In this document: piece by piece, positions 35,145 through 43,970 of the stretch | Numbering within the stretch: position 1 is the stretch's first letter | Layout: the number at the start of each line of letters is the position of its first letter | Origin: Halorussus gelatinilyticus | Lineage (GTDB): Archaea; Halobacteriota; Halobacteria; Halobacteriales; Haladaptataceae | Reading direction: 5' to 3' | DNA length: 64,000 bases | Assembly (NCBI RefSeq): GCF_023238445.1 | Contig: NZ_CP096658.1 | Location: 868,001-932,000, forward strand | Translations under genes and position numbers: made by a program | The notes under the pieces: model-generated | What the model was told of the DNA's origin: nothing | Seen by the model: the letters and a program-made list of their open reading frames with translations, nothing else | The model's database searches: none

Positions 35145-35699
35145 CTACGAGGCCGTCGAAGCGCCGCGACCCACGCTGGGTTTCTGCCAGTAGTAGAGGG
35201 CCACGTTGAGCAGGACGCCGAGCGCGAGCAGGCCCCAGTTGAACCACGTGGCGTTGTACCAGACGAGGTCGATGCCGATGGACTGCTGGTAGAGGGGCCA
35301 GAACGGTTCGATGGCCTCGGCGATGTCCGGGGCCGAGAGCATGTCCGCGAAGATGTGCGAGAGGCCCGCGACCCAGACCATCACGAATCCGAGCGAGAGC
35401 GCGTTACGCTCGGCCGCGTCCGAGAACCAGTCGGAGTCGTCCAGTGCTTCCTTCAGTATCCAGCCGACGAGCGGGCCGAGTATCGCGGCGAGGATGCTCA
35501 CGACCAGTACGGTGTGGAAGACGCCGTGGTGCTTGACGGTCGGGAACCAGTTCGAGAGGACGAGGTCCACGTCCGGCAACATCCCGAACCAGAAGCCGAC
35601 CGCGACGAACGTCGCGGCGGTCTTGCGCCGGTCGATGACGAACCACGCCGGTGCGAGCCATACGAGCGCCATACCGAGGTGGCCGGCTACGTCTACCAT
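35145..35699 (-). CDS. DUF457/YdjM-type membrane metal-dependent hydrolase
   Basis: The 184-residue protein has four or five membrane helices and the family pattern of His/Asp: GHLGMA near residue 6, MLPDVDLVLSNW, HHGVFHTVLVVS and LSHIFADMLS. These proteins are called metal-dependent hydrolases by homology; no substrate is established. It is convergent with the nar operon and has no palindrome, so it is probably unrelated to denitrification. Confidence 0.8.
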   Translation of the reverse strand: MVDVAGHLGMALVWLAPAWFVIDRRKTAATFVAVGFWFGMLPDVDLVLSNWFPTVKHHGVFHTVLVVSILAAILGPLVGWILKEALDDSDWFSDAAERNALSLGFVMVWVAGLSHIFADMLSAPDIAEAIEPFWPLYQQSIGIDLVWYNATWFNWGLLALGVLLNVALYYWQKPSVGRGASTAS

Positions 35700-35982
35700 A
35701 CCGGATTTTCAATACGTACGCCAAAACACTTGACGGCAGATTCGGGCGGAGCGAGCGTCGGCTCGGGGGATGCGGCTCGTCTTCCGGTGTGGCCGCGGGC
35801 GGTGAGAGCAGTGAAACTCGCGCTTTCGCTCGGTCCGCACCGCCTCGGACGAGCGATAGCCGACCGTCAGGGACGGCACCGACCCGTAAACGGACCCTAC
35901 GCACCGACAAGACCGCCCTACGCCGACGGAACTGGCGTTCTGTCAGCACATACTAAAACGCTCGGAGTTCCAAGCGCGGACC

Positions 35983-37182
35983 ATGCCCCCGGTAGACGAC
36001 GACGGCCCGTCGGTCCTGATTCCGACGGGCGTCGCGCCATACAGTTACCCCTGCCTGCGGTCGCTGAGTCGGCGAGGCGTCCGCACCGTCGCGGCCTCGG
36101 AGCGCGACCACGTGCCGGTGTTCTCCTCGCGGTTCTGCGACGAGACGGCGCGACTCCCCTCGCCCGACGACGACCTGCTGGCGTACAAAGACGCGCTACT
36201 CGACCTCGCGGCGCGCGAGGACGTGCGGGCCGTGATTCCGATTCGGGAGTACGACGCATACCTGCTGTCGCGCTATCGCGACGAGTTCGCCGAACGCGCG
36301 GCGGTCGAGGTGCCGAGCATCGAAACGCTAGAGCGAGTCCACGACCGCGTGAAACTCGCCGAGGCCGCCGAGACCGCGGGCGCGCCGGTGCCCGAGACCC
36401 GGCCGCTCGACGCCGTCGAGGACTGGTCGGGCGACCACATCGTCAAGTCGCGGTACAACCTGCTGGCCGACCGGTACGTCGATACCCACGCGCCCGACGA
36501 GTGCGAGGAAGTCAACCACGTCACGCACGCCCGACCCGACGAGGAACCCGACCGCGAGGAGTTGGTCGCGGAGATGAACCACGTCCCCATCGTCCAGGAG
36601 TTCGTGCCGTCGAGCGACGAGTACATGTTCGCGGCGCTGTACGACGAGGGCGACCCGGTCGCCACGTTCCAGCACCGCCAGATTCGGGGCAACTCCTACA
36701 CCGGCGGCGGCGGGGTGTACCGCGAGTCGATGTACGACCCGGAACTCGAACGGGTCGCCCGCGACCTGCTGGGCGAACTCGACTGGCACGGGCTGGCCTG
36801 CATCGAGTACATGGAACACGCCGAGACCGGCGAGTACTACCTCACCGAAATCAACCCCCGGATGTGGCAGTCGCTCCCCTCGACGGTGCGGGCGGGCGCG
36901 GACTTCCCGCTGTACTACTGGCTCCAGTCGCGCGACCGCACCGACGAAATCGACCCGGACTTCGAGCTGGGCGTCGGGAGCCACCTGCTGTACGGCGAAC
37001 TCGGCTACCTCGCCAGCGTCCTCAGCGACGAGTCGCCGTACGTCGAGCGCCCCGGACTCGGCGAGACCGCGTTGGAAATCGGCGAGTCGATGGTCCGCCA
37101 ACCTCGCTTCGACTTCCTGCGGCTGGACGACCCCCGGCCGTTCGTGAGCGGGGTCTTGCAGACGCTCTCGAAGAGCGACTGA
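35983..37182 (+). CDS. ATP-grasp (carboxylate-amine ligase-like) protein
   Basis: The 399-residue protein has the three-part ATP-grasp layout. An N-terminal Rossmann-like domain (VLIPTGVAPYSYPCLRSLSRRGV) is followed by an ATP-binding domain with HIVKSRYN and QEFVPSSDEYMF, and a metal-binding region CIEYMEHAETGEYYLTEINPRMW. ATP-grasp enzymes join a carboxylate to an amine or similar acceptor; the substrate cannot be told. A TATA-like actaaaac lies about 30 nt upstream, consistent with a leaderless transcript. Confidence 0.85.
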   Translation: MPPVDDDGPSVLIPTGVAPYSYPCLRSLSRRGVRTVAASERDHVPVFSSRFCDETARLPSPDDDLLAYKDALLDLAAREDVRAVIPIREYDAYLLSRYRDEFAERAAVEVPSIETLERVHDRVKLAEAAETAGAPVPETRPLDAVEDWSGDHIVKSRYNLLADRYVDTHAPDECEEVNHVTHARPDEEPDREELVAEMNHVPIVQEFVPSSDEYMFAALYDEGDPVATFQHRQIRGNSYTGGGGVYRESMYDPELERVARDLLGELDWHGLACIEYMEHAETGEYYLTEINPRMWQSLPSTVRAGADFPLYYWLQSRDRTDEIDPDFELGVGSHLLYGELGYLASVLSDESPYVERPGLGETALEIGESMVRQPRFDFLRLDDPRPFVSGVLQTLSKSD

Positions 37183-37228
37183 GTCGGGATTCGAGGACGG
37201 TGGAGAGAGTCCGTGGACGAACGACTCG

Positions 37229-38320
37229 TTACGCCTCGAACCCGTCCTCGAACCGAAACGTCCCGTCGCGCTGGACGACTTCGCCGTCCACTTCGAGGCG
37301 CGAGTCCTCGCTCACGTCCACCAGCAGGTCGAGGTGGCGGGCGCTTTCGTTGAACTCGCGGTCGTCGGGCACGCACTCCTCCATGGCGGCCCCGAGCGCC
37401 ACGTGGACGGTGTCGCCCATCTTCTCGTCGAACAGCGTCGTGTGGGTGAGGCGGTCGATGCCGCGGTTCATCCCGATGCCGAGTTCGCCGACGCGCCGGG
37501 ACCCCTCGTCGGTCTCCACGACGCTCCACAGGGCCGCCTCGTTCCGTCGGGCCTCGCACGCGACGACCTCGCCGTCCTCGAATTCGAGTCGAGCCCCGCG
37601 GACCTCGCGGCCGTTCTCGCGGAACGGCACGTCCACGAACAGCGTCCCCTCGACGCTGTCCACGACCGGCGACGTGGCGACTTCGCCGCCGGGCATGTTC
37701 TTACGCCCGTAGTCGTTCAGCGAATCCATGCCATCGACCGAGAGGCGGAGGTCGGTCTCGTCGCCGGAGACGAGCCGGACCGCCGACGCCGAGTCGAGAA
37801 TCTCGGCCATCCGGGCCTGAAACTCCCGCTGGGCGTCCCAATCTCTGTTCACCGCGTCGTAGACGAACTCCTCGTACGCGTCGGTGCTCATCTCGGCGGC
37901 CTGCGCGTCGGCGGGCGTCGGATGCCGGGTTATCACCCACCGCGTGTCGAGGCGCTCTTCGAGAATCGGTTGCTTCGCGCGTCCGGCGGCCGCTCGCTTC
38001 TCGGGGGCCACGTCGCTGTTCTCCGCCGTGTTCGCGGACCCGACGACCATGATGACCACGTCGGTCTCGGCCATCGCCGCGAGGTCGTGGTCCTTCGTCC
38101 GGTAGTCTTCGGCGGCCATCGTGCGGTGATACGCCCGACTCGCCCGCTTGTTCAGCCACTCGGTCGTCGGCCGCGCGCCGCGCTCCCCGAGTTTCTCGTA
38201 GAGCGCGACGACTAACTCCTCGGCCGGCTCGGTCGCTCTGACGAGAACGTCGTCTTCGGGACCGACATCGGTACAGTGGTCTACCAGAATCTCCGCGTGT
38301 CTCTCGACGCGTTCGTCCAT
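37229..38320 (-). CDS. M29 family aminopeptidase (AmpS/T-like)
   Basis: The 363-residue protein fits the thermophilic M29 aminopeptidases, which use two metal ions. It has an N-terminal domain (DERVERHAEILVDHCTDV onward) and a C-terminal catalytic domain with GDETDLRLSVDGM, GEVATSPVVDSVEGTL, RRVGELGIGMNRG, DEKMGDTVHVALG and NESARHLDLLVD. These contain the expected Glu, His and Asp ligands. The ATG at 38320 is preferred over the in-frame codon nine residues upstream. It is convergent with the ATP-grasp gene. Confidence 0.88.
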   Translation of the reverse strand: MDERVERHAEILVDHCTDVGPEDDVLVRATEPAEELVVALYEKLGERGARPTTEWLNKRASRAYHRTMAAEDYRTKDHDLAAMAETDVVIMVVGSANTAENSDVAPEKRAAAGRAKQPILEERLDTRWVITRHPTPADAQAAEMSTDAYEEFVYDAVNRDWDAQREFQARMAEILDSASAVRLVSGDETDLRLSVDGMDSLNDYGRKNMPGGEVATSPVVDSVEGTLFVDVPFRENGREVRGARLEFEDGEVVACEARRNEAALWSVVETDEGSRRVGELGIGMNRGIDRLTHTTLFDEKMGDTVHVALGAAMEECVPDDREFNESARHLDLLVDVSEDSRLEVDGEVVQRDGTFRFEDGFEA

Positions 38321-38395
38321 GTCCACGACCACTCGGAGACGCGACAAAAGCGCGCGCCAAGCTCGGTGAAAGTGAACGTGAAACGGGGGCGCTCG

Positions 38396-39262
38396 CTACG
38401 GCGTCATCTCGTCGATCAGCTCGACGATTTCGGCGCGCACGTCGTCGCTCACCCCGCGGTGGGGCTTGCGCGGGTGGCCCGCATCGACGCCGCGTTCGGC
38501 CATCGCCGCCTTCGCGCCCGGTACCCCGTACTCGGAGGTCACGGCGCGGTTGAGTTCGACCAACTCGGCGTTGAGCTGCCGGGCCGACTCGTCCTCGCCG
38601 GCCTGATGGAGTTTGAAAATCTCGCTGGCGCGCTCGGGTGCGACGTTCGCCAGCCCGAGGATGCCGCCGTCGCCGCCCGAGGCGAGCGCGTGGGCGTAGA
38701 CGCTCCCGCTCCCGACGAGGAGGTCGAACTCCTCGTCGGCGGTCAGGCGGCGCTCGCGCTGGAACCGCTCGATGTCGCCGCTGGAGTCCTTCATTCCCGC
38801 GATATTGTCGTGGGCGGCGAGTCGCCCGACGACCTCGGGGTCGAGCGCGACGCCCGTGTAGACCGGCACGCTGTAGAGGTAGACCGGAATCGGACTCTCG
38901 TCGGCCACCTCCCGATAGTAGGCCTCCAGTTCCTCGTCGTCGTACCCGTAGTAGAACGGCGTCACGACCAGCGCGGCGTCCGCGCCCGCCTCGTCCGCGA
39001 GTTCGGTCTGGCGGAGCGTCTCCTTCAGTCCGGGGTGGCCGGTGCCCGCGACGATGGGCAGGTCGGTCTCGTCGGCGACCACTTCGACCACGCGAGCGCG
39101 CTCCTCGATACCCATCAGTTCGGCCTCGCTGTTCGACCCGCAGGGGACCACGAAGTCCACCCCGCCGTCATCGACCCACCGGGTCACTTCGCGCAGTCGC
39201 TCCTCGTCGAGTTCGCCGTCCGCGTCGAAGGGCGTAATCAGCGGCACGCCGGTTCCGTGCAT
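38396..39262 (-). CDS. Dihydrodipicolinate synthase family aldolase
   Basis: The 288-residue TIM barrel has the Schiff-base Lys in AGMKDSSGD and the Tyr in YLYSVP. The substrate loop reads PCGSNSEAELM, whereas true DapA usually has GTTGE. The protein may therefore be DapA or a relative that condenses or cleaves another keto acid (N-acetylneuraminate or KDG-aldolase type). No lysine-pathway gene is adjacent, so I leave the gene symbol empty. The ATG start gives the standard N-terminus (GVPLITPFDADGELDEE). Confidence 0.85.
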   Translation of the reverse strand: MHGTGVPLITPFDADGELDEERLREVTRWVDDGGVDFVVPCGSNSEAELMGIEERARVVEVVADETDLPIVAGTGHPGLKETLRQTELADEAGADAALVVTPFYYGYDDEELEAYYREVADESPIPVYLYSVPVYTGVALDPEVVGRLAAHDNIAGMKDSSGDIERFQRERRLTADEEFDLLVGSGSVYAHALASGGDGGILGLANVAPERASEIFKLHQAGEDESARQLNAELVELNRAVTSEYGVPGAKAAMAERGVDAGHPRKPHRGVSDDVRAEIVELIDEMTP

Positions 39263-39969
39263 ACCTCCCGAATCGGTCCGACCGCCCTTGAAGGTAGGCC
39301 CCTCGGCAACCGAACGCGCCGTCGCTCGCGGGGTCTGACCGGTCGAACCGACCGACGAGTTCGCAGGAGGGCGGCCCGACGAACCCCGTCTCGTCTGGCG
39401 TCCGTCTGACGTACTTTTAAGTTGGTGCCGTTCTCAGCCCCGATTGGGCGCGCATTGACGGCCTCTCTCCCCCATCCTCCCACACCGCGCGCCCGGCACA
39501 CCACCACTCTCCCCACCCTCTCCCACTCCTCATTCGGCGCGGGACGCCGTTTTCGTACCGAACCACCCGGTTCGAGTCGGGAAATCGACCGTCACACCCG
39601 AGTAATCACTGCTTACGGGCAGGTCAGACCGGACCTGTGCCGCGAGGAGTTCGGAGGAGCTGGTACCTACGGCTCCCGCAGACGCCACATAACAAAGTCC
39701 GAATCCGCCCAAGAAGTGGATGCGCCCGACGGCTCGGGCGCGAAGCGTGCAGCAGTCTCCCGGTCGGCGTCCCGACGGGGCCGGAGGCTCTGGCGGCGAG
39801 TTGGCCTCTCGCCACAGTGTCACCAACCCTCCCACGAAAGTTCTCGTCTCGGGTCGCCCACCACTGACCCCGCGCTACCCACTGCCCTCCTCCGAACTTT
39901 TTCGGGAGCTTGTACCGACCGCGAGACGCGTCAGAGCGACGGGCGCGTCGCGCCGACGCCGCAGGTCCG
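39263..39969. other. 707-bp region without a recognisable gene
   Basis: A TATA-like acttttaag sits at 39413-39421. A strongly pyrimidine-rich + strand (about 39459-39532, mostly C and T) follows. Beyond that the codon pattern is poor in all frames and no tRNA, rRNA or standard RNase P/SRP motif is visible. It could encode a non-coding RNA or a decayed gene; I see no decisive evidence for either. Confidence 0.4.
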
Positions 39970-40644
39970 TCAGTCGGCGGTCTCTGCGGCGTCGCCTTGT
40001 AACTGCTCGCGGACCGCCGAGACCGCGGTCCGGTCGGCGATGACGGCGAGCCGGTCCCCGCCCTCGATGGTCGCGTTCGGGAGCGGAATCGTCATGCGCT
40101 CGTGGCCGTGACCGTGGGCGTAGATGCGCGCGTCCTCGGGGACCTCGACCGCGCTGACCTGCTGGCCGACGACCGGCGAGTCTTCGGGCACGACGACGGT
40201 GGTCAACTGCAACTCCGCGGTCAGGTCGGCGATGACGTTGAAGTTGCCGCCCAGGAGCGCCGTCTTCGCTCCGGCCGCGCCCAGTCGCTCGGGGTAGACC
40301 ACCTCGTCCACGTCGTCGGCGAACTTGTGGTAGATGTCCTCGCGGTAGTCCTCGTCGATGCGCAGGACCGTCCGACAGCCGTAGTGCTTGCCGATCATGC
40401 ACGCCGCGAAGTTGACGTTGAGGTCGCCGGTCAGTCCGCCGATGGCGTCGGCGGTGCCGAGGTCGGTCTGTTCGAGAATCTCCTCGCTGGCTCCGTCTCC
40501 TTCCACGACCATGAACTCCTCGTCGCGGGCGCGGTCGGCCTTGTCGGCGTCGTTCTCCACGAGCGTCACCTCGTGGCCCTCTTCCTGAAGGATTCGGGCG
40601 GTTCGGAGTCCGACCCGTCCTGAACCAACGATAACAAATCGCAT
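39970..40644 (-). CDS. trkA: TrkA-type potassium channel regulatory protein
   Basis: The 224-residue cytoplasmic protein has a Rossmann RCK-N domain (MRFVIVGSGRVGLRTARIL, with acidic residue VENDADKADR for NAD binding) and an RCK-C domain from about residue 135 (LTTVVVPEDSPVVGQQVSAVEVPEDARI). It gates a Trk/Ktr potassium channel in response to nucleotides. No channel subunit is in the window. The ATG at 40644 removes a 21-residue extension not seen in the family. Confidence 0.92.
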   Translation of the reverse strand: MRFVIVGSGRVGLRTARILQEEGHEVTLVENDADKADRARDEEFMVVEGDGASEEILEQTDLGTADAIGGLTGDLNVNFAACMIGKHYGCRTVLRIDEDYREDIYHKFADDVDEVVYPERLGAAGAKTALLGGNFNVIADLTAELQLTTVVVPEDSPVVGQQVSAVEVPEDARIYAHGHGHERMTIPLPNATIEGGDRLAVIADRTAVSAVREQLQGDAAETAD

Positions 40645-40727
40645 GGAAGTCCCTACTCCGAGTAGGAACAAAAGGGTTCGCGTCGGACGAGAGTCGGGGG
40701 TGCGCACCCGCCGAAGAATCGGCGTCG

Positions 40728-41108
40728 TCAGTGCGAGACGTCGAAGTCCAACAGGTCGGAGACCGCTCGTCGGACCGCATCGACCCCGGAGAGCGGTTTC
40801 GTGAGGTAGCGGTCGCAGTCGAGGTCCGAACCGTCGGTCGGTTCCTCGGCCGACACTATCGCTACGCGGCAGTCGTAACCGCTGGCTCGAATCTCTTCGA
40901 GCAGTCGGTCGCCGGACGTGTCCGGCAGCCGGCGGTCGAGCAGGACCACGTCTACGTCCTCGTGGAGGGACTCGCGGGCCTCGCGGGCGGTGTACGCCGT
41001 CAGCGTCTCGTACTCGTCGTGGAGCGCTTGTGCGAACCCGTCGGCGAGCGGGCGATTATCGTCCACTATCAGCACGGTCGGCGTCTCGGGCATGGGGAGA
41101 TCGGGCAT
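40728..41108 (-). CDS. Stand-alone response regulator receiver protein
   Basis: The protein of about 126 residues is one receiver domain: acidic pair in VLIVDDNRPLA, phospho-acceptor Asp in VVLLDRRLPDTSG, and Lys in DRYLTKPLSG. It has no output domain (HalX or HTH). It probably relays phosphate from a histidine kinase outside this window. I prefer the ATG at 41108; a GTG at 41126 would add six residues. Confidence 0.87.
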   Translation of the reverse strand: MPDLPMPETPTVLIVDDNRPLADGFAQALHDEYETLTAYTAREARESLHEDVDVVLLDRRLPDTSGDRLLEEIRASGYDCRVAIVSAEEPTDGSDLDCDRYLTKPLSGVDAVRRAVSDLLDFDVSH

Positions 41109-41235
41109 AGTGAGTTCAGACGGCACCGTAATGACCTACCCCTTCTTGGAGACCAAGCTATAACGGTTGGGTGGTCCGTTGCACACGGTTGCAGTCCGTT
41201 GCACGCCCGAATCCCCCGAAACTCGAAGTCGAACG

Positions 41236-41243
41236 GCTTATAG
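41236..41243 (+). promoter_or_regulatory. TATA box for the HTH/membrane gene pair
   Basis: gcttatag lies about 28 nt before the ATG at 41268, pointing to a leaderless transcript. Confidence 0.55.
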
Positions 41244-41267
41244 TTCTGTCACGGCGAGGGGAAGTAG

Positions 41268-41645
41268 ATGGTCCGCGACCCCTTCGGAGACGGCGAGACC
41301 CCGGAACTCCAGCCGGTCCTCGACGCGCTGGACGACCCGGACTGCCGTCGGATCGTCCGCCAACTCGACGAACCCATGACTGCCAGCGAAATCTCGTCCC
41401 AGTGCGACATCCCGACCTCGACCACGTATCGGAAGCTCGAACGACTCACCGACGCCTCGATACTCTCGGAGACGACCGCAATCCGAACCGACGGTCACCA
41501 CACCTCCGAGTACACCTTGGCCTTCGAGGAGGTCACGGTCTTCTTGGACGACGAGCGCCAGTTCGAGGTGTCCATCACTCGCCCGACGCAGTCGGCCGAG
41601 GAACAGCTCGCGGGCCTCTGGGCAGAGGTCCGCAAGGAAACCTGA
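41268..41645 (+). CDS. Winged-helix (ArsR-like) transcriptional regulator
   Basis: The 125-residue protein is a single winged helix-turn-helix (residues 14-75: LDDPDCRRIVRQLDEPMTASEISSQCDIPTSTTYRKLERL). A beta-rich tail follows and may sense a ligand or bind the partner. It begins an operon with a small membrane protein gene 1 nt downstream, a pairing common in haloarchaea. Its signal and targets are unknown. Confidence 0.85.
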   Translation: MVRDPFGDGETPELQPVLDALDDPDCRRIVRQLDEPMTASEISSQCDIPTSTTYRKLERLTDASILSETTAIRTDGHHTSEYTLAFEEVTVFLDDERQFEVSITRPTQSAEEQLAGLWAEVRKET

Positions 41646-41646
41646 G

Positions 41647-41922
41647 ATGGTCCACGTCACGTCCACAATCGTCGCGCTCAAGACCGTCACGCTGGTACTC
41701 GGCGGTCTCATCACCTACTTCGCGTTCAAGGCCTACCGACGAACCGGCTCGGGGCCGCTCAAGGCGTTGGCGCTCGGGTTCGGGACGGTCACGCTCGGGT
41801 CGCTGCTCGCGGGGGTCTTGGACCGCGTGTTGGCCACCGCCGGAACCGCGGCGCTCGCCGTCGAGAGCGCGCTCACCGCGGTCGGGTTCGCCATCATCCT
41901 CTACTCGCTGTACGCCGACTAA
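41647..41922 (+). CDS. Small three-TM membrane protein (DUF7521-like)
   Basis: The 91-residue protein has three hydrophobic helices (about 6-28, 38-60 and 66-88) with a basic loop YRRTGSGP. It follows the HTH regulator by one base and probably forms a sensor pair with it. I associate it with haloarchaeal DUF7521 with moderate certainty. Confidence 0.75.
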   Translation: MVHVTSTIVALKTVTLVLGGLITYFAFKAYRRTGSGPLKALALGFGTVTLGSLLAGVLDRVLATAGTAALAVESALTAVGFAIILYSLYAD

Positions 41923-41975
41923 GTCACCAGAAGGAGTCGCGGAGTCGCTCGGGGAGCCGCCGTCTCACCCGTCGC

Positions 41976-42548
41976 TCACCCGAGGACGTAGCGCAGTTTG
42001 GGGTACTTCTCGACCAGCCACTCGCCGCCGGTCTCGTACTTCTCCACGATGGCGTCCAACCCGAGGAGGCGGCCCGCGCCGAACGCCGCCACCGCGAGGA
42101 ACACCATCATGTAGGCGAGGTCGCCGTTGACGAACCCGTGGGCGACCTCCCAGTTGCCGAAGTAGAACAGCAACATCATGAGCGCGCCGAAGAACGCCGC
42201 GAGGCGGGTCAGCACGCCCACCAGTAGGCCGAGACCGATGAGGAACTCGCCCCACGGGACCGCGAGGTTGACGAACTCCACGAACCACGGGGTCTGGCCC
42301 ATCCAGTGGAACAGGCCCGACAGCGGGCTGGCGGCCGTGACGTTGGTCAGGTAGCCCGCGGCGTCGAACGGTTCGGAGGCGGTGAGTTTGCTCCACCCCG
42401 AGTGGAGGAAGGCGTACCCCATCATCAACCGGAGCGCGACGACGAACCACGCGCTCAGGCTGTGGGCCTTCCCGCGGACGGTGACGCCCGCGAGGTCACT
42501 CTCGAAGACGTTGGCTTCCGTGCCGAGTCGGGACGTGTCGGTGGCCAT
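41976..42548 (-). CDS. DoxX family membrane protein
   Basis: The 190-residue protein has four helices in the DoxX arrangement, with the family segments ALRLMMGYAFLHSGWSKLT, PWGEFLIGLGLLVGVLTRLAAFFGALMMLLFYF and AVAAFGAGRLLGLDAIVEKY. DoxX proteins are linked to quinone or thiosulfate chemistry in a few cases; here the substrate is unknown. It is convergent with the HTH/membrane pair. Confidence 0.88.
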   Translation of the reverse strand: MATDTSRLGTEANVFESDLAGVTVRGKAHSLSAWFVVALRLMMGYAFLHSGWSKLTASEPFDAAGYLTNVTAASPLSGLFHWMGQTPWFVEFVNLAVPWGEFLIGLGLLVGVLTRLAAFFGALMMLLFYFGNWEVAHGFVNGDLAYMMVFLAVAAFGAGRLLGLDAIVEKYETGGEWLVEKYPKLRYVLG

Positions 42549-42813
42549 AGCGAATCACTCCTACGGGAGTACCTTGGCCCGCCGGAAGGGTATAAACGGG
42601 TACCGATTCCCAAAGGCTGAAAATCGGCTCCCCAGCCCCCGAGGTTGCGTTTCGGCGGCGCGGCCGCGGGCACGGATTCCGCGGCTCGTTCGCGGACCGA
42701 GCCGCCGACCGTCCGACAACTGTCGGCCGACCGCCAGCAGACCGCCCGAGATTTTCATCGCGTGAGAACAACGGCCCTACTATATACCCTCCGGCGACAG
42801 AGTATCGAACGTA

Positions 42814-43266
42814 ATGTACGATACGGTGTTGCTTCCGACCGACGGGAGCGAAGCAATGGAGACGGTGGTCGAACACGCCCGCGACATCGCCGAGCGGCGC
42901 GGCGCGGACGTTCACGTCCTCTACGTCGTGGACGACCGGGCGTTCCTGACGCTCGACGACGACCGGATTCCGGAAGTAACCGACGGTCTGCAGGCGGAAG
43001 GCGAGCGCGCGACCGACGCCGTCGCGTCCGACTTCGACGCCGCGGCGGTGTCGGTCTCGACCGAGATTCGAGAGGGCAACCCGGCCGACGAGATTCTGGC
43101 GGTCGCCGACGAGCGCGACGCCGACCTCGTGGTCATGGGTTCGCACGGCTCGGACCCGACGCGCAACATGCTCGGTAGCGTCTCCCAGAAGGTCGTCACT
43201 CTCTCGTCGGTCCCCGTGTTGACCGTGGACATCGCCGACGCCGACTCCTCCGCCGGCGACAACTGA
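42814..43266 (+). CDS. Universal stress protein (UspA family)
   Basis: The 150-residue protein has the UspA alpha/beta fold: VLLPTDGSEAMETVVEHA at the start and the ATP-binding signature GSHGSDPTRNMLGSVSQKV near the C-terminus. It binds ATP and is usually dimeric; its client is unknown. A TATA-like ctatatac lies about 34 nt before the ATG. The acidic tail is typical of haloarchaea. Confidence 0.93.
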   Translation: MYDTVLLPTDGSEAMETVVEHARDIAERRGADVHVLYVVDDRAFLTLDDDRIPEVTDGLQAEGERATDAVASDFDAAAVSVSTEIREGNPADEILAVADERDADLVVMGSHGSDPTRNMLGSVSQKVVTLSSVPVLTVDIADADSSAGDN

Positions 43267-43310
43267 GCGGCGACAACTGAGCCCCGACACCTCCCGAACC
43301 CCTCCCGACC

Positions 43311-43526
43311 ATGACCGACGTCACGTCCCCGAACGCCGACGACTGCGCGCCGACCGACGACCCGCCCTCCGACCGCCCCGCCGACCTCCGGGCGGTCGTG
43401 GAAGAACGCGACGACCGACCCGACGAGTGTACCCTCTACCCGCCGGACGCCGACGACGAAGCGCTCGTCGCGGAGTGGATAACCGCCGAGGAAGGCTCGT
43501 TCGTGGACCTCGACGAGATGCGGTGA
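43311..43526 (+). CDS. Small acidic protein (DUF7511-like)
   Basis: The 71-residue, very acidic protein has a conserved C-terminal half (RDDRPDECTLYPPDADDEALVAEWITAEEGSFVDLDEMR). This is a pattern I associate with haloarchaeal DUF7511. No catalytic motif is seen. It is convergent with a DUF2249 gene. Confidence 0.75.
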   Translation: MTDVTSPNADDCAPTDDPPSDRPADLRAVVEERDDRPDECTLYPPDADDEALVAEWITAEEGSFVDLDEMR

Positions 43527-43554
43527 GCCGGCGGCGAACGCGACAGCAAGATTA

Positions 43555-43833
43555 TTATTCCTCCGTCTCGCGCCAGATGGCCGTCAGGACGACCTCCTCG
43601 TCGGTCACGGTCTCGTACTCGTATCCCCTGTCGGTCAGTTTCGGATAGAGGTGTTGCGGTGCCCGGTCGTTGGCCTGCACGAGGACCGTCTCGTCGTCCG
43701 CCTCGGCCAGTCGCTCCAGCGTCTCGGTCAGCGGCTCGGGCGGTCCGAGGCTCCGCACGTCCAACTCCTCGCGCGGCCGGTCGGCCGGGGCGTCGGTGCG
43801 CTCGACTCCGCGCTCGGTGAACTGCGCCTGCAT
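43555..43833 (-). CDS. DUF2249 protein, copy 3
   Basis: The 92-residue protein has a charged N-terminus of about 25 residues and one DUF2249 domain (LDVRSLGPPEPLTETLERLAEADDETVLVQANDRAPQHLYPKL). Three in-frame starts are possible; the ATG at 43833 places a CGAATACGTTCG palindrome exactly 38 nt upstream, as for other members, which decides the start. It lies next to, and divergent from, a bacterio-opsin-activator-type regulator gene. Confidence 0.82.
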   Translation of the reverse strand: MQAQFTERGVERTDAPADRPREELDVRSLGPPEPLTETLERLAEADDETVLVQANDRAPQHLYPKLTDRGYEYETVTDEEVVLTAIWRETEE

Positions 43834-43871
43834 ACTAGCGACGACGCGGCCCATCGTCACGGGCGTTGTCC

Positions 43872-43883
43872 CGAATACGTTCG
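43872..43883 (-). promoter_or_regulatory. CGAA-N4-TTCG palindrome, 38 nt before DUF2249 copy 3
   Basis: CGAATACGTTCG is followed toward the gene by GGGACAAC, the extension shared by the three stand-alone DUF2249 promoters. Confidence 0.75.
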
Positions 43884-43914
43884 GAGCCGGGACCGGTGTC
43901 CCCGCCAGGATACC

Positions 43915-43926
43915 CGAACGTGTTCG
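43915..43926 (+). promoter_or_regulatory. CGAA-N4-TTCG palindrome before the regulator gene
   Basis: CGAACGTGTTCG lies 44 nt before the ATG at 43971. A TATA-like acttatcc (about 43933-43940) follows it, making this one of the few sites with a visible TATA box. Confidence 0.7.
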
Positions 43927-43970
43927 GCAGGACTTATCCGGGCGGTGGGCGAGAAGGAGTAGATAGAGAG

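Noticed and set aside
39530-39835. 101-codon minus-strand frame in the gene-poor interval
   Set aside because: Amino-acid composition is not typical of acidic haloarchaeal proteins and no homology is recognised.
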